Origin: Mucilaginibacter jinjuensis
GTDB lineage: Bacteria > Bacteroidota > Bacteroidia > Sphingobacteriales > Sphingobacteriaceae
Assembly: GCF_028596025.1 (NCBI RefSeq)
Contig: NZ_CP117167.1
Span: 4,402,001-4,466,000 of the forward strand
DNA: 64,000 nucleotides
Direction: 5' to 3'
The notes below the pieces were generated by a model. That model made no database searches. It saw only the letters and a list, made by a program, of their open reading frames with translations, and was not told the origin of the DNA. The translations under genes were made by a program, and so were the position numbers. Positions 23,937 through 33,000 of the stretch are shown here, piece after piece (position 1 is the first letter of the stretch; each line of letters opens with the position of its first letter).

Positions 23937-26278
23937 TAATATTTTGAAATAGCGTAACTGATACCCAAAGTATACGTGCGCGGCGGCGCGGCATTATAGG
24001 TATCGCCATATTGGTTGCTGGTTACTGTTGTGGCGTAAAGTTTATTGGTTAGGTTCAACACATTAAACCAGATACCTAAACCTTTCAGACCGCTATGCCT
24101 AAATTCATAACCTGTGCGCAGGTTGGCAATATCATAGCCGCTGTAAGTTTTGGTATTAGCTGGATCTGTAAAGTAGTGATTAATGTGCTGCCACTCTGGT
24201 GAAATACGGAAGCCCGGTAAAATGTGCGGTTTGTATGTCAGCTCACTGTTGGCAATCCAGGCAGGGGCATTGTTCATGCGGTTACCATCGTACACAATGG
24301 TGTAATTGGTGTTGGTTGCATAATTGGTGCGCACCTCGCTGTAATGCACATAGGTATGTATGGCATTGGTACCGCTAAAACGGAAGGTCAAATCCTGCAC
24401 AGGAGCATAAGTAACCGAATACTCGATACCGCGGTGGCGTGTTGCACCTGCGTTTTGGTTCTGCGTAGTGTTATCCGGCAATAGCTGACTGATGATCTCG
24501 TTCCTACCTTCCAGATCAAACAAGCTCAGTTCGAAATACATCTTTTTGTTCAGGGCCGAGAACCAGCCGCCCAGTTCATAATTATCAAACGTGGCTTGCT
24601 TAAGCGGTACTAACTGGCGAGAGCTGTATAAATCTCCCGTCTCTGGTGGTTGGAAACCTACGCTGAAGTTTCCGTAAAAACCTTTGTTAGCTCCCAGGTT
24701 ATAAGTGAAACCAAGCTTTGGCGCTACAATGTTAAAGTTGTTGGCTTCCTGTTGTTTGTACTTGGTGTTGCTCGGTGGCAATCCATTAGTAAAATCGTAA
24801 TGTACCCTATCGTAACGTAAGCCGGCCACAATGCGTAATGCTTCGAAGGGTTTCATTTCGTACTGCGCATAAGCCGCAGTATTGAATAATTTGATACGAT
24901 AATCATCGATATAAACACCTGTATTGGTAAAGCCGGTGTAATAGTTATTAGCCTGATCTTTATCAATGTTCAGGTACTGCGCATAGTACGAGCTCGGGCT
25001 GTCATCAAGGTAAGCACCCACAATAATACGCGAGTTCAAGAAATCGAAATCGGTACGATGTTGAACCAGTAAACCATAGCTGCGAAACTTTTGATCGTTA
25101 ACCTGTCCGTTCGAGCTTAGATATTTACCGTTAGCATCACGCACATCGGCAATATAATAACTGGGTAATTGTGCAGTTGAGTTATCCCTGAAGAAAGCCG
25201 TTACAAAGGTATTGCTCTTGGCACTCCAGGCATGGTCCAAACGTAAGCTGCTGCGGAAAGCTTCTACCTTTCTGTAGGTAAACCTTTGGTTACTGCTATA
25301 GCTGCGGTTATAAAAATGTGCACTATCTAAGCTGCCCGGCGTTTGGGTGTTCAAATAATTGTATGATGCGGCAGCAGTTAACTTGGTATTGTTATCAAAA
25401 TCGTAAGTGGCTTTTAAGTTGCCCGAGTACTTATCGAAGTTGGTATAATCCTGCCAGCCGTCGCTTTGATGGGCTACGTAGCCACCGGCATATAAACCGA
25501 ACTTGCCATCGGTAAAACCACCATTAGCATCCACACGGCGGTAATGATAGTTATCGCCCTGAACTGATACATTGCCTGCATAACCAGACGGCGGACTTTG
25601 GGTGATAAAATTAACCGCACCGCCAACAGAGTTACTGCCGTACAGTGATGATGCAGGGCCTTTAATAACCTCGATATCTTTTACACCCGACATGTTGATC
25701 TCATACAGTGAATTATGGTTAAAGATCCCCGTTGGGCGAATCGGCAAACCATCTTCCATATATAAATACAAGGCGTTGTAAGTAATAGGCTGACGGATAG
25801 CCATAGTATGCTGCTCGTTGCCCAAGTCAACCATGTACACGCCTGCTACCTTGTTTAATAACTGGTAAAGTGCGGTAGCTTTGGTGTCCTGAATTTGCAC
25901 GGAGTTAATTTTACTAATGGCAATCGGCGCATCCTGGCGGGATTGCTTTTCGCGGCTGGCAGTTACCACAACCGGCTGCAAATCTAACGATAATGGTTGT
26001 AGCATAACCTGCATACGGTCACCTGGTTTAATGATCTGTGTCACGTAACCAACCATGCTAAACTTCAATGGCTTATTGGCGTTGATGGTAAATTTGCCTT
26101 TGCGGTCTGTAGCCACCACAATTGGGCGTGCTAAAGCTGAAGTATCTGCAATGCGCACCATTACACCTTGCAAAGCTTCGTGGGTAATTGCATCTACAAC
26201 TGTTCCGTTTATTTGCTGACTAAAGGCTGTGTTGATGAGCCCGATAAAAAATATAAAAATAAGGTAATAACGTTTCAT
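23936..26278 (-). CDS. TonB-dependent receptor, metal or siderophore type
   Basis: Outer-membrane receptor of about 780 residues from the ATG at 26278. That start was preferred because it gives a signal peptide (MKRYYLIFIFFIGLINTAFS), whereas the longer frame adds 34 unlikely residues. A carboxypeptidase-regulatory-like domain follows (about 20-100), then the plug (about 105-220: ATALYQLLNKVAGVYMVDLG, EVIKGPASSLYGSNSVGGAV) and the barrel, ending in SYAISKY. Its neighbours, a Cys-rich exported protein, a PepSY protein and an HMBD lipoprotein, point to a metal or metal-chelate substrate. Copper or iron is inference, not shown. Confidence 0.9.
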   Translation of the reverse strand: MKRYYLIFIFFIGLINTAFSQQINGTVVDAITHEALQGVMVRIADTSALARPIVVATDRKGKFTINANKPLKFSMVGYVTQIIKPGDRMQVMLQPLSLDLQPVVVTASREKQSRQDAPIAISKINSVQIQDTKATALYQLLNKVAGVYMVDLGNEQHTMAIRQPITYNALYLYMEDGLPIRPTGIFNHNSLYEINMSGVKDIEVIKGPASSLYGSNSVGGAVNFITQSPPSGYAGNVSVQGDNYHYRRVDANGGFTDGKFGLYAGGYVAHQSDGWQDYTNFDKYSGNLKATYDFDNNTKLTAAASYNYLNTQTPGSLDSAHFYNRSYSSNQRFTYRKVEAFRSSLRLDHAWSAKSNTFVTAFFRDNSTAQLPSYYIADVRDANGKYLSSNGQVNDQKFRSYGLLVQHRTDFDFLNSRIIVGAYLDDSPSSYYAQYLNIDKDQANNYYTGFTNTGVYIDDYRIKLFNTAAYAQYEMKPFEALRIVAGLRYDRVHYDFTNGLPPSNTKYKQQEANNFNIVAPKLGFTYNLGANKGFYGNFSVGFQPPETGDLYSSRQLVPLKQATFDNYELGGWFSALNKKMYFELSLFDLEGRNEIISQLLPDNTTQNQNAGATRHRGIEYSVTYAPVQDLTFRFSGTNAIHTYVHYSEVRTNYATNTNYTIVYDGNRMNNAPAWIANSELTYKPHILPGFRISPEWQHINHYFTDPANTKTYSGYDIANLRTGYEFRHSGLKGLGIWFNVLNLTNKLYATTVTSNQYGDTYNAAPPRTYTLGISYAISKY

Positions 26279-26427
26279 TATTAATAGATGAGGAACCCCA
26301 GTATCCGGTTGAATGGATTGGGTTCCAGGTAATAAAATACAGACCGGCCCAAACCATAAAAATGGTATAGGAATAGACATAGCAATGCCTGCCGGTCAAA
26401 AAAATGAATTAATAAAAGAGGGAAACG

Positions 26428-26796
26428 TTATGCCCGTGGAGGCTGGAAGATGGAGGGTTGATTTTTCGGAAGAGCAAACGGAGCTTCGGGCACAACGAGG
26501 GTTATGCAGTCCTGCTCATTCAACGAAAAATGATCTGGCTGGGTAATGATGGCAACCTGGAAGTTATTTTTCTGACTTTCACGCTCGGCAGACTTCTCTT
26601 TCTCAGCAGCCGCCTTTAGCTTTTTCATCAGATAACAACGCCCGTTACAGTGCATCCATGGCCGGCTTTTGTTTACACAAAACCGCTCGGCAATGTACTT
26701 CTGGTTCAGATCAAAACCTGCCTCAATAAAATACTGCGAAAACTGGGCGCTAAACAGCCCCAATAGCAGTAACATACAGATGAACCGGTTTTTCAT
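26428..26796 (-). CDS. Small exported Cys-rich protein upstream of a TonB receptor
   Basis: A 122-residue protein from the ATG at 26796. An N-terminal hydrophobic segment (MKNRFICMLLLLGLFSAQF) may be a signal peptide or anchor. Next comes FCVNKSRPWMHCNGRCYLMK (residues about 40-59), whose cysteines form C-x9-C-x3-C, followed by a Lys/Glu-rich helix (KKLKAAAEKEKSAERESQ) and a tail rich in Pro and Phe. Similar short proteins precede TonB receptors in many Bacteroidota, but I know no assigned function. The Cys/His pattern suggests metal binding. First gene of the operon; 149 bases precede the receptor, including a GGAACCC/GGGTTCC hairpin (26292-26326). Confidence 0.7.
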   Translation of the reverse strand: MKNRFICMLLLLGLFSAQFSQYFIEAGFDLNQKYIAERFCVNKSRPWMHCNGRCYLMKKLKAAAEKEKSAERESQKNNFQVAIITQPDHFSLNEQDCITLVVPEAPFALPKNQPSIFQPPRA

Positions 26797-26858
26797 TAAG
26801 TTAATTTGTTCTTTAACGGTAATGAAGCTATCATGAATACATGATGGTTTCATTGGTG

Positions 26859-26866
26859 CAAAAGTA
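26859..26866 (-). promoter_or_regulatory. Candidate -7 element and operator-like repeat of the metal operon
   Basis: TACTTTTG on the minus strand fits TAnnTTTG, about 65 bases before the Cys-rich gene. The -33 box is poor. Downstream, ATCATG-AATA-CATGAT (26830-26845) could be an operator or a leader hairpin. Upstream, GATTTCGGAT is repeated (26881-26903). Confidence 0.3.
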
Positions 26867-26915
26867 AGAGTTATTTCGGATTTCGGATGTTCGATTTCGG
26901 ATTTGTTCAACGCAT

Positions 26916-27024
26916 AACACACCCCCATGAATGTTGCTGCAAATTGCAATGTCCGTACTCTCCCCTCTCGAGAGGGGAATTATTGTGCAGTACATTTAGC
27001 ACAAACTTCAATAAGGGGTGTGTT
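26916..27024. repeat. Inverted-repeat element with AACACACCCC ends
   Basis: A 109-base element bounded by AACACACCCC (26916-26925) and GGGGTGTGTT (27015-27024), with a perfect central palindrome TCCCCTCTCGAGAGGGGA (26961-26978). It is related to the element at 58723-58833. The gap 26797-27125 also holds ATGCTTCGAGAGCCTCAGCA (27051-27070) and a TTGATTC word repeat (27092-27126). Confidence 0.65.
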
Positions 27025-27125
27025 CTGACAGCGCGTAGAGGCTTGCCCACCATGCTTCGAGAGCCTCAGCATGACATCCTCTTTTAGCTGGTCTCGATTC
27101 TTGATTCCCGACTCTTGATTCCTTA

Positions 27126-28415
27126 TTATCTTCCCCCCGCAACCCTTGCAGTATCAGTTACAGTAGGCGCAACCTTCAAAGCCGCCAATGCCGTTTCCAC
27201 ATCATCACAATTAATGGGGAACTTTTTAGATGCCGGTATATTCTGCGGGTCGACATAGTAGTTGAGCAAATGCTCTTTCAAAGCCGGATTCAAGTATTGA
27301 AAATTCTTTTTCTGCAAGCTGATGAGCCAATCGGCATAGGTTTGATCAGCGAGTGCATATTCACCTATCTGGGTTGGTCGGCCGGTATCAAAATCTATGT
27401 CTTTGAGGTAAAGGGTATGGTCGCGCACGGCTTGTAGGTCCTGTTTGTAGCAAACCAGTATGGTATCAAAACTATGGATAAAAAACTTCTCTCCATCCTT
27501 GCCAGGGTCTACATATTTTAGCGTTTTAAGCGGGCCGATCTTTGGTAGTGCGTTGATAATCCAGCTCAATGTATTAGCCCAGAAACCGGGTTTTGATTCA
27601 CCTTTACCAAATTCCTGGTGATATTCCCGTTTCTTCATTTTGTATTTGAACTTCTTCTCGGTCATGCCTGGCTGGCGTTTCAGGATACTGTCTTTTTCAG
27701 ATTTCCAGGTCTTCTTAACCAAGGTAGGCATCAGGTTTTTAACGCCCCATCTAAAGGTAGATACGCTGCCTTCGAAATTACCGAACACATCATCGAGCCG
27801 TTCGCCATAGGTTTTCAGAAAAGCCCGTTCCAGTACAGGTTTAGAAACATTAAAGCCAATAAACTCATGGTACGAATCGCTGTTGTAATTACCGCGTGCA
27901 ATCTGCAATACATCGTACGAAAACTCTATCCTGCTGTGCGAAACATGATCATCACCATAGGTAATATAATTGCCGTACTTTTTGCGGAGGTCTTTGTAAA
28001 CGGTAGGCACAGTACGGTTTGTAGCCCTCGAATGGCCGTACTCATCAGCCAGATAATGCGATAATGCACCGAGTGCAAAAGCGTATTCGTTGAGGGTTTG
28101 GGCTTCGCTGAGTAAATTCTGGATCATGTAACCGCTGCGTACATAATGCATCAGGTCGCTAAAATAGGCGCTTCCCATGGGGAGATAACCCATATCGGGG
28201 ATCATGGCGCCACCGTATACATAAGAGTGGGCCACTTGTATATCAGAGTCGGTAGCCATCGGGAACCGCTCTTTAAGCATGGGTTTGATGTCTTTATTCC
28301 AGCAGGCATCAACAATAGCTTCGTGGGCCAGTATGGCATAGGCGCTTACAGATGTTATACTGATGCAAGTGCAGAAAAATATTAGAAATAAAGACCGGCT
28401 GAGTACGCGTAGCAT
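27126..28415 (-). CDS. Zinc-dependent phospholipase C-like exported protein
   Basis: A 429-residue exported protein (signal peptide to SITSVSA, about 1-25). It has the layout of the zinc-dependent phospholipase C / S1-P1-like helical fold (PF00882): an early AHEAIVDACW histidine after the cleavage site, HSYVYGGAMIPDMG, DLMHYV, then ALGALSHYLADEYGHSRATN with the closely spaced His and Asp expected of metal ligands. The C-terminal half (about 230-429) is basic and unfamiliar. It might hydrolyse phospholipids or a related phosphoester outside the inner membrane. It stands alone, with a palindromic site upstream. Confidence 0.75.
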   Translation of the reverse strand: MLRVLSRSLFLIFFCTCISITSVSAYAILAHEAIVDACWNKDIKPMLKERFPMATDSDIQVAHSYVYGGAMIPDMGYLPMGSAYFSDLMHYVRSGYMIQNLLSEAQTLNEYAFALGALSHYLADEYGHSRATNRTVPTVYKDLRKKYGNYITYGDDHVSHSRIEFSYDVLQIARGNYNSDSYHEFIGFNVSKPVLERAFLKTYGERLDDVFGNFEGSVSTFRWGVKNLMPTLVKKTWKSEKDSILKRQPGMTEKKFKYKMKKREYHQEFGKGESKPGFWANTLSWIINALPKIGPLKTLKYVDPGKDGEKFFIHSFDTILVCYKQDLQAVRDHTLYLKDIDFDTGRPTQIGEYALADQTYADWLISLQKKNFQYLNPALKEHLLNYYVDPQNIPASKKFPINCDDVETALAALKVAPTVTDTARVAGGR

Positions 28416-28451
28416 TGTTGGATATTAAACGTATTGTAAATACCAAAATAT

Positions 28452-28486
28452 TACAGAATGTTTTATATGGATTGTAACATTCTGTA
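28452..28486 (-). promoter_or_regulatory. Inverted repeat upstream of the phospholipase-like gene
   Basis: TACAGAATGTT (28452-28462) and AACATTCTGTA (28476-28486) form a perfect 11-base inverted repeat with a 13-base spacer, 37-71 bases before the ATG at 28415. It suits an operator, or a terminator-like stem for the permease gene upstream, although no T-run follows. Confidence 0.45.
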
Positions 28487-28535
28487 CACGGGCGCAACCG
28501 ATTTCTTTTAAAGAGAAATAACCTAAATAATTAAA

Positions 28536-29879
28536 TTACGAAACAATGTCTATCGGCAATGGCTTACCCGCTCTACGCTGCCAAAAGAAATAGATAATTA
28601 ACCCGGTTAAAATTATCCCCCCAGCTGTAGCAATGTAAAACAACGGACTGGTTAACAGGATGAATAACCATACAATGATGGCAATAATAGCAGGTATTGG
28701 AAACAGCCACATTTTGTAAGGCCTTGCATCTTTAGGTTTGTGATAATGCCACCAGATTACCCCGAATGCCTGCCCTAAAAACTGGATAATAATACGCATA
28801 GTTACAATGGCGGTAATGATCTCCTTCATTTTAAATAGCAGGCTAAACACAAAGGCGAAGGCCCCCAGGAATAATAACGAAACGTGTGGAAACTTTTTGG
28901 TTGGATGTATCTTACCAAAGATCGGAAAGAAGTTACCATCGATAGCTGCAGCATAAGGCACACGCGAGTATCCCAGTGTTACCGAGAAGAGAGACGATAA
29001 AGCAATGATAAGAATAAGCCCAGTGGCAAATTTAGCGACACCGTTGTTGTATATATGCTGAAAGTACAAACTAATGGGAAAATCTGATTTAGCTACCTGC
29101 TGCCAGGGCAATATACCCAGCATCATAATTTGCATACCCAGATAAAGTACTGCAATACCGGCAATAGAGATAAAGATAGCCCTCGGGATATTACGCTCGG
29201 GGTTTTTAATCTCGCCGCCTAACTGGCAAACATTGTAGTAGCCCAAAAATGAGTAAGCCGTTTTAAGCGAGGCCTGGCCTAAGCCTACAAAAAATAAGGG
29301 TGTAAGATCCCAGGCATCTTTACTTACTGTAAAAGCCTGCTTACTGTTAAAACCGTTAAATCCTGATGCAATAAGCCAGATAAATGTACCGCCGGTAATA
29401 ATCCAAAGTATAACTGAGATTTTACCTACCGTTTTAATGTTTCTGTATAGAAGCAGCACCAATAGTATTACCAATGCTCCACTCACCACTTTCTGTTCCC
29501 AACCGGTTAAATTTACGAGGTAAGTAAGATACTGGGAAAAGCCGATAGCACCGCTGGCTATAACCAAAGGCGCCTGTATGGTAGTTTGCCAGATAAACAG
29601 AAAGGCGAACATTTTACCCCATTTGCCATACAGGTTTTGCAGGAAAACATAGCTGCCACCGGCCTGAGGCCACTTAGCTCCCATTTCTGCCCAAATGGAA
29701 CCATCCATAATAGCCAGTAATGCGCCTACCAACCAGGCAATAATACACTGTGGCCCCTTCATGGCACCCACAATAAATGGTATGGTAATAAAGGGACCAA
29801 TACCCACCATATCGATCATGTTAATGGCTGTTGCCTGGGTGAGCGACAAGCCACGCTCGAGCTGGTGATTTTCGTTCAT
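28536..29879 (-). CDS. APC-family amino acid permease
   Basis: Inner-membrane transporter of 447 residues with about 12 helices. It begins GLSLTQATAINMIDMVGIGP, the substrate-site helix 1 of the APC superfamily (unwound GxGP region), followed by helix 2 and the WPQAGGSYVFL segment. GGEIKNPERNIPRAI before helix 7 is the typical loop of the LAT/AdiC-like group. The substrate, an amino acid or polyamine, cannot be told. Single gene; the phospholipase-like gene follows 120 bases downstream without an obvious terminator. Confidence 0.9.
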   Translation of the reverse strand: MNENHQLERGLSLTQATAINMIDMVGIGPFITIPFIVGAMKGPQCIIAWLVGALLAIMDGSIWAEMGAKWPQAGGSYVFLQNLYGKWGKMFAFLFIWQTTIQAPLVIASGAIGFSQYLTYLVNLTGWEQKVVSGALVILLVLLLYRNIKTVGKISVILWIITGGTFIWLIASGFNGFNSKQAFTVSKDAWDLTPLFFVGLGQASLKTAYSFLGYYNVCQLGGEIKNPERNIPRAIFISIAGIAVLYLGMQIMMLGILPWQQVAKSDFPISLYFQHIYNNGVAKFATGLILIIALSSLFSVTLGYSRVPYAAAIDGNFFPIFGKIHPTKKFPHVSLLFLGAFAFVFSLLFKMKEIITAIVTMRIIIQFLGQAFGVIWWHYHKPKDARPYKMWLFPIPAIIAIIVWLFILLTSPLFYIATAGGIILTGLIIYFFWQRRAGKPLPIDIVS

Positions 29880-30012
29880 TAGTTCACTGTGTTCATTAGT
29901 TCATTAAGGTGCTCAAGATACTAATGGTATTTGAATTTTCATTTACTTGTTGAGTCATTCAAATGCTAATTAATATTTCAGAACAGCACCAATGAACCAT
30001 TGAACAAATGAA
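29880..30012. repeat. Word repeat of AATGAACxATTGAAC type between permease and sensor kinase
   Basis: The spacer contains TAGTTCACTGTGTTCATTAG and AGTTCATTAAGG on the left and the complementary words CAATGAACCATTGAACAAAT and GAACTACTGAACTA on the right. The word differs from those in the isc, 17.8 kb and 39.1 kb spacers, but the construction is the same: loosely repeated words in two complementary blocks. Confidence 0.5.
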
Positions 30013-33000
30013 CTACTGAACTATTTTCTTCCCCCACTTTTCCAGCATGGCAACAATTTCGTCGAGTTTCATGGGTTTGCTTAAGTAGTCGTCCATACCG
30101 GCCTTGAGGCAGGCTTCGCGGTCTTCAGAGAGTGCATTGGCAGTCATGGCAATAATTACGGGCTGTTTTTCCAAATTCTGGCGGATAAACTGGGTTGCCT
30201 CCATACCGTCCATTTCGGGCATTTGCACATCCATAAATATCAGTTGATATGGCTTGTTTGCCGCCGCGTTTACCGCATCGTGCCCGTTAACAGCAACATC
30301 TGGCTTGTAGCCCATTTTGGTGAGTATTTGTTGTGTAAGCTTTTGGTTAACCGCGTTATCATCAGCAATTAAAATATCAAACGGGTATTGTTTGGCAAAG
30401 CCTTTGTCGAACTGTGTTTTAGAGATCCTGGTTTCTTTTACAATACTGCCATTGCTTTTCAGCTGATCGATGATCTGTTTGTGCAAAATATTGTGTTTGG
30501 TGGGTTTGGTGAGCACTACATTAAACAAGTGCGATACCTGCCTGCTTTGCTCATTACCAATCGAGCTCAGTAATATCACAGGTAATTTAGAATGCTTCTT
30601 TTTAACACTACCCGTAAACTGAACACCGTCCATTCCGGGCATGCTCATATCGGTTATTATCAGGCTGGTATCGGGGTTTTGCTCTAATATTTCCAATCCT
30701 TCCTGCCCGGAAGATGCCATCAGGGGAACCAAATTCCATTGCTTCAATTGCGTTTCCAGTATGTTGCGGTTGGTGGGGTTATCATCCACAACCAACACTT
30801 TTTTGTTCGCAATATCAGCCGTTGTAAGGTTTACATAAGTGCGCTGTGCTTTAAGGCCAGCTTTGGTTTTAATAGTGAATACGAATGTAGAACCAACCCC
30901 CACCTCACTCTCGGCACTTATCGTCCCTCCCATTAGTTTAACCAGTTTATCACTAATAGCCAAACCGAGGCCGGTACCGCCATACTTACGGGTTGTGCTC
31001 GAGTCTACCTGCGAGAAAGCTTTGAACAGCCTGTCCAGCTTATCATCGGGGATACCAATGCCTGTATCGCGCACACTGAAATTCAGGTCGAAGTATTCGC
31101 CATCTGAGTTTGTCTTTTTCACATCCACAAACACTTCGCCATGCGTAGTAAACTTCATGGCATTGCCGATAAGATTGATCAACACTTGTCGCAGTCGCAA
31201 ACTATCCCCTACTATTTGGGTGGGTACATCATGGTGGATTTGATACACCAGATCAAGATCAAGCTTGGCAGCTTTAGCGGCGAATACATCCAGCACACCT
31301 TCAATACAATCGCGCAGGTCGAACTCTTGTACCTCGAGCTCCATATTCCCCGATTCTATCTTCGAAAAATCCAGGATATCATTAATTACCGCCAGCAAAG
31401 CATCACCGCAATTCTTAATGGTTTCTACGTATTCATCCTGTTCGGTAGTGAGTTCTGTTGATGAAAGCAGCGTTGCCATCCCGATAACCCCATTCATCGG
31501 CGTGCGGATCTCGTGGCTCATTGTGGCCAGGAAGGTGCTTTTTGCTTTATTTGCTTTCTCAGCTTCTTCGCGGGCTTGCTCAGCATCCTCACGTAACTTG
31601 CGTTCATTAGCTGTCATTTGCGCCAGGCGGTCTGTGCGTTCGCGCACCTGGGTTTCCAGTTCGAGCTTTTGCTCGTTGATCCTGTCTATCCGCATCTTAA
31701 AGCCCAGGTAAATGAGGGCGGCAATAATAATACCCACAAACAACTCAAACCACCAGGTTTGCCAAAAAGGCGGAATAATAGTAATTGTAAGCCCTTTGCT
31801 CTCGGGCGACCAGTTGCCTGTATTATCTCTGTATTTTATCTTAAACACATAAGTACCTGCCGGGATATTAGTGTACGATGCTGTATTACGGCTTTCTACA
31901 TAATTCCAGCTATGGTCAAAGCCTTCTAAAATATAGGCGTACTCTTTTCTGGCGGGGTCGCCGTAATCCAATGCTGCGAAATGAAAAGTAACGATAGATT
32001 GTTTGTAGCTTAAGGTGAGCTTATCTGTATCTGTTAAATCTTCTTTTAAAGGCGATGGATCTTTAATATTCCGTGCAATATGTACAGGCTTATTAAACAA
32101 TTCAAACTCGGTAATAACCAGTGGAGAAAAACCGGGTGGTTTTAAAATATGATCGGGGTCAAAAGCATTAAAACCATTCAAGCCACCAAAATAAAGTGTG
32201 CCATCAGGCGCTTTATAGGCCGAGTGAGGTTTAAACTCGTTACCCTGCAAGCCATCTTCTGTGGTATAATTTTCAAATGTGTTACGGCTTGTATTATACA
32301 TGGCAATACCATCATTGGTGCTCATCCACAGGTTACCGTTTCTATCTTCCAATATTGCATAAACAGCATCATTTGGCAGGCCTTCTTTTTGGGTAAATAT
32401 GGTAAAGTGGCGGTTTTTGTAATCAAACTTATCCAAACCTGTATAGGTGCACACCCACAGATTGCCTTTACTATCTTCTAAAATATCGGGAACGGTATTA
32501 TTACTGATGCTGTTATGCTTTTCATCATGTATAAACCGGGTAAAGGTGTTTGTTTTACGATCGAGCAGATTGAGGCCGCTATCATACGTGCCCACCCACA
32601 GGTTATCGTGACTATCTTCATACAAAGCATATACACGGTTAGAGCTAATGCTGTGCGGATTATCTTCATCAAAAGTATAATGCTTAAATACATGGGTAAC
32701 TTTATCATACTGATCCAGCCCGCCATCGTAAGTACCAATCCAGATCTTTTTATCCCTTGTTTGCAGAATAGCATATATGTTATTAGAAACTAAACTTTGC
32801 GGGTTGTTAGGGTCATGCTTAAAGTTGGTAACCTTGTGCGTGGCATGGTCAATAAGGCTTACCCCATCGCCCCAGGTACCTAACCAGGTATCACCATCGG
32901 CATCATGGATAACCTTAAGTACATAGTTGCCGGCTATGCTGTTTTTGTTATTATCATCGTGCTTGTAAACGGTAAACTTCCCGGTTTTGCGATCCAGTTT

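Noticed and set aside
26279..26380. N-terminal extension of the metal-type TonB receptor
   Set aside because: Adds 34 residues before a clean signal peptide; the start at 26278 is more likely.
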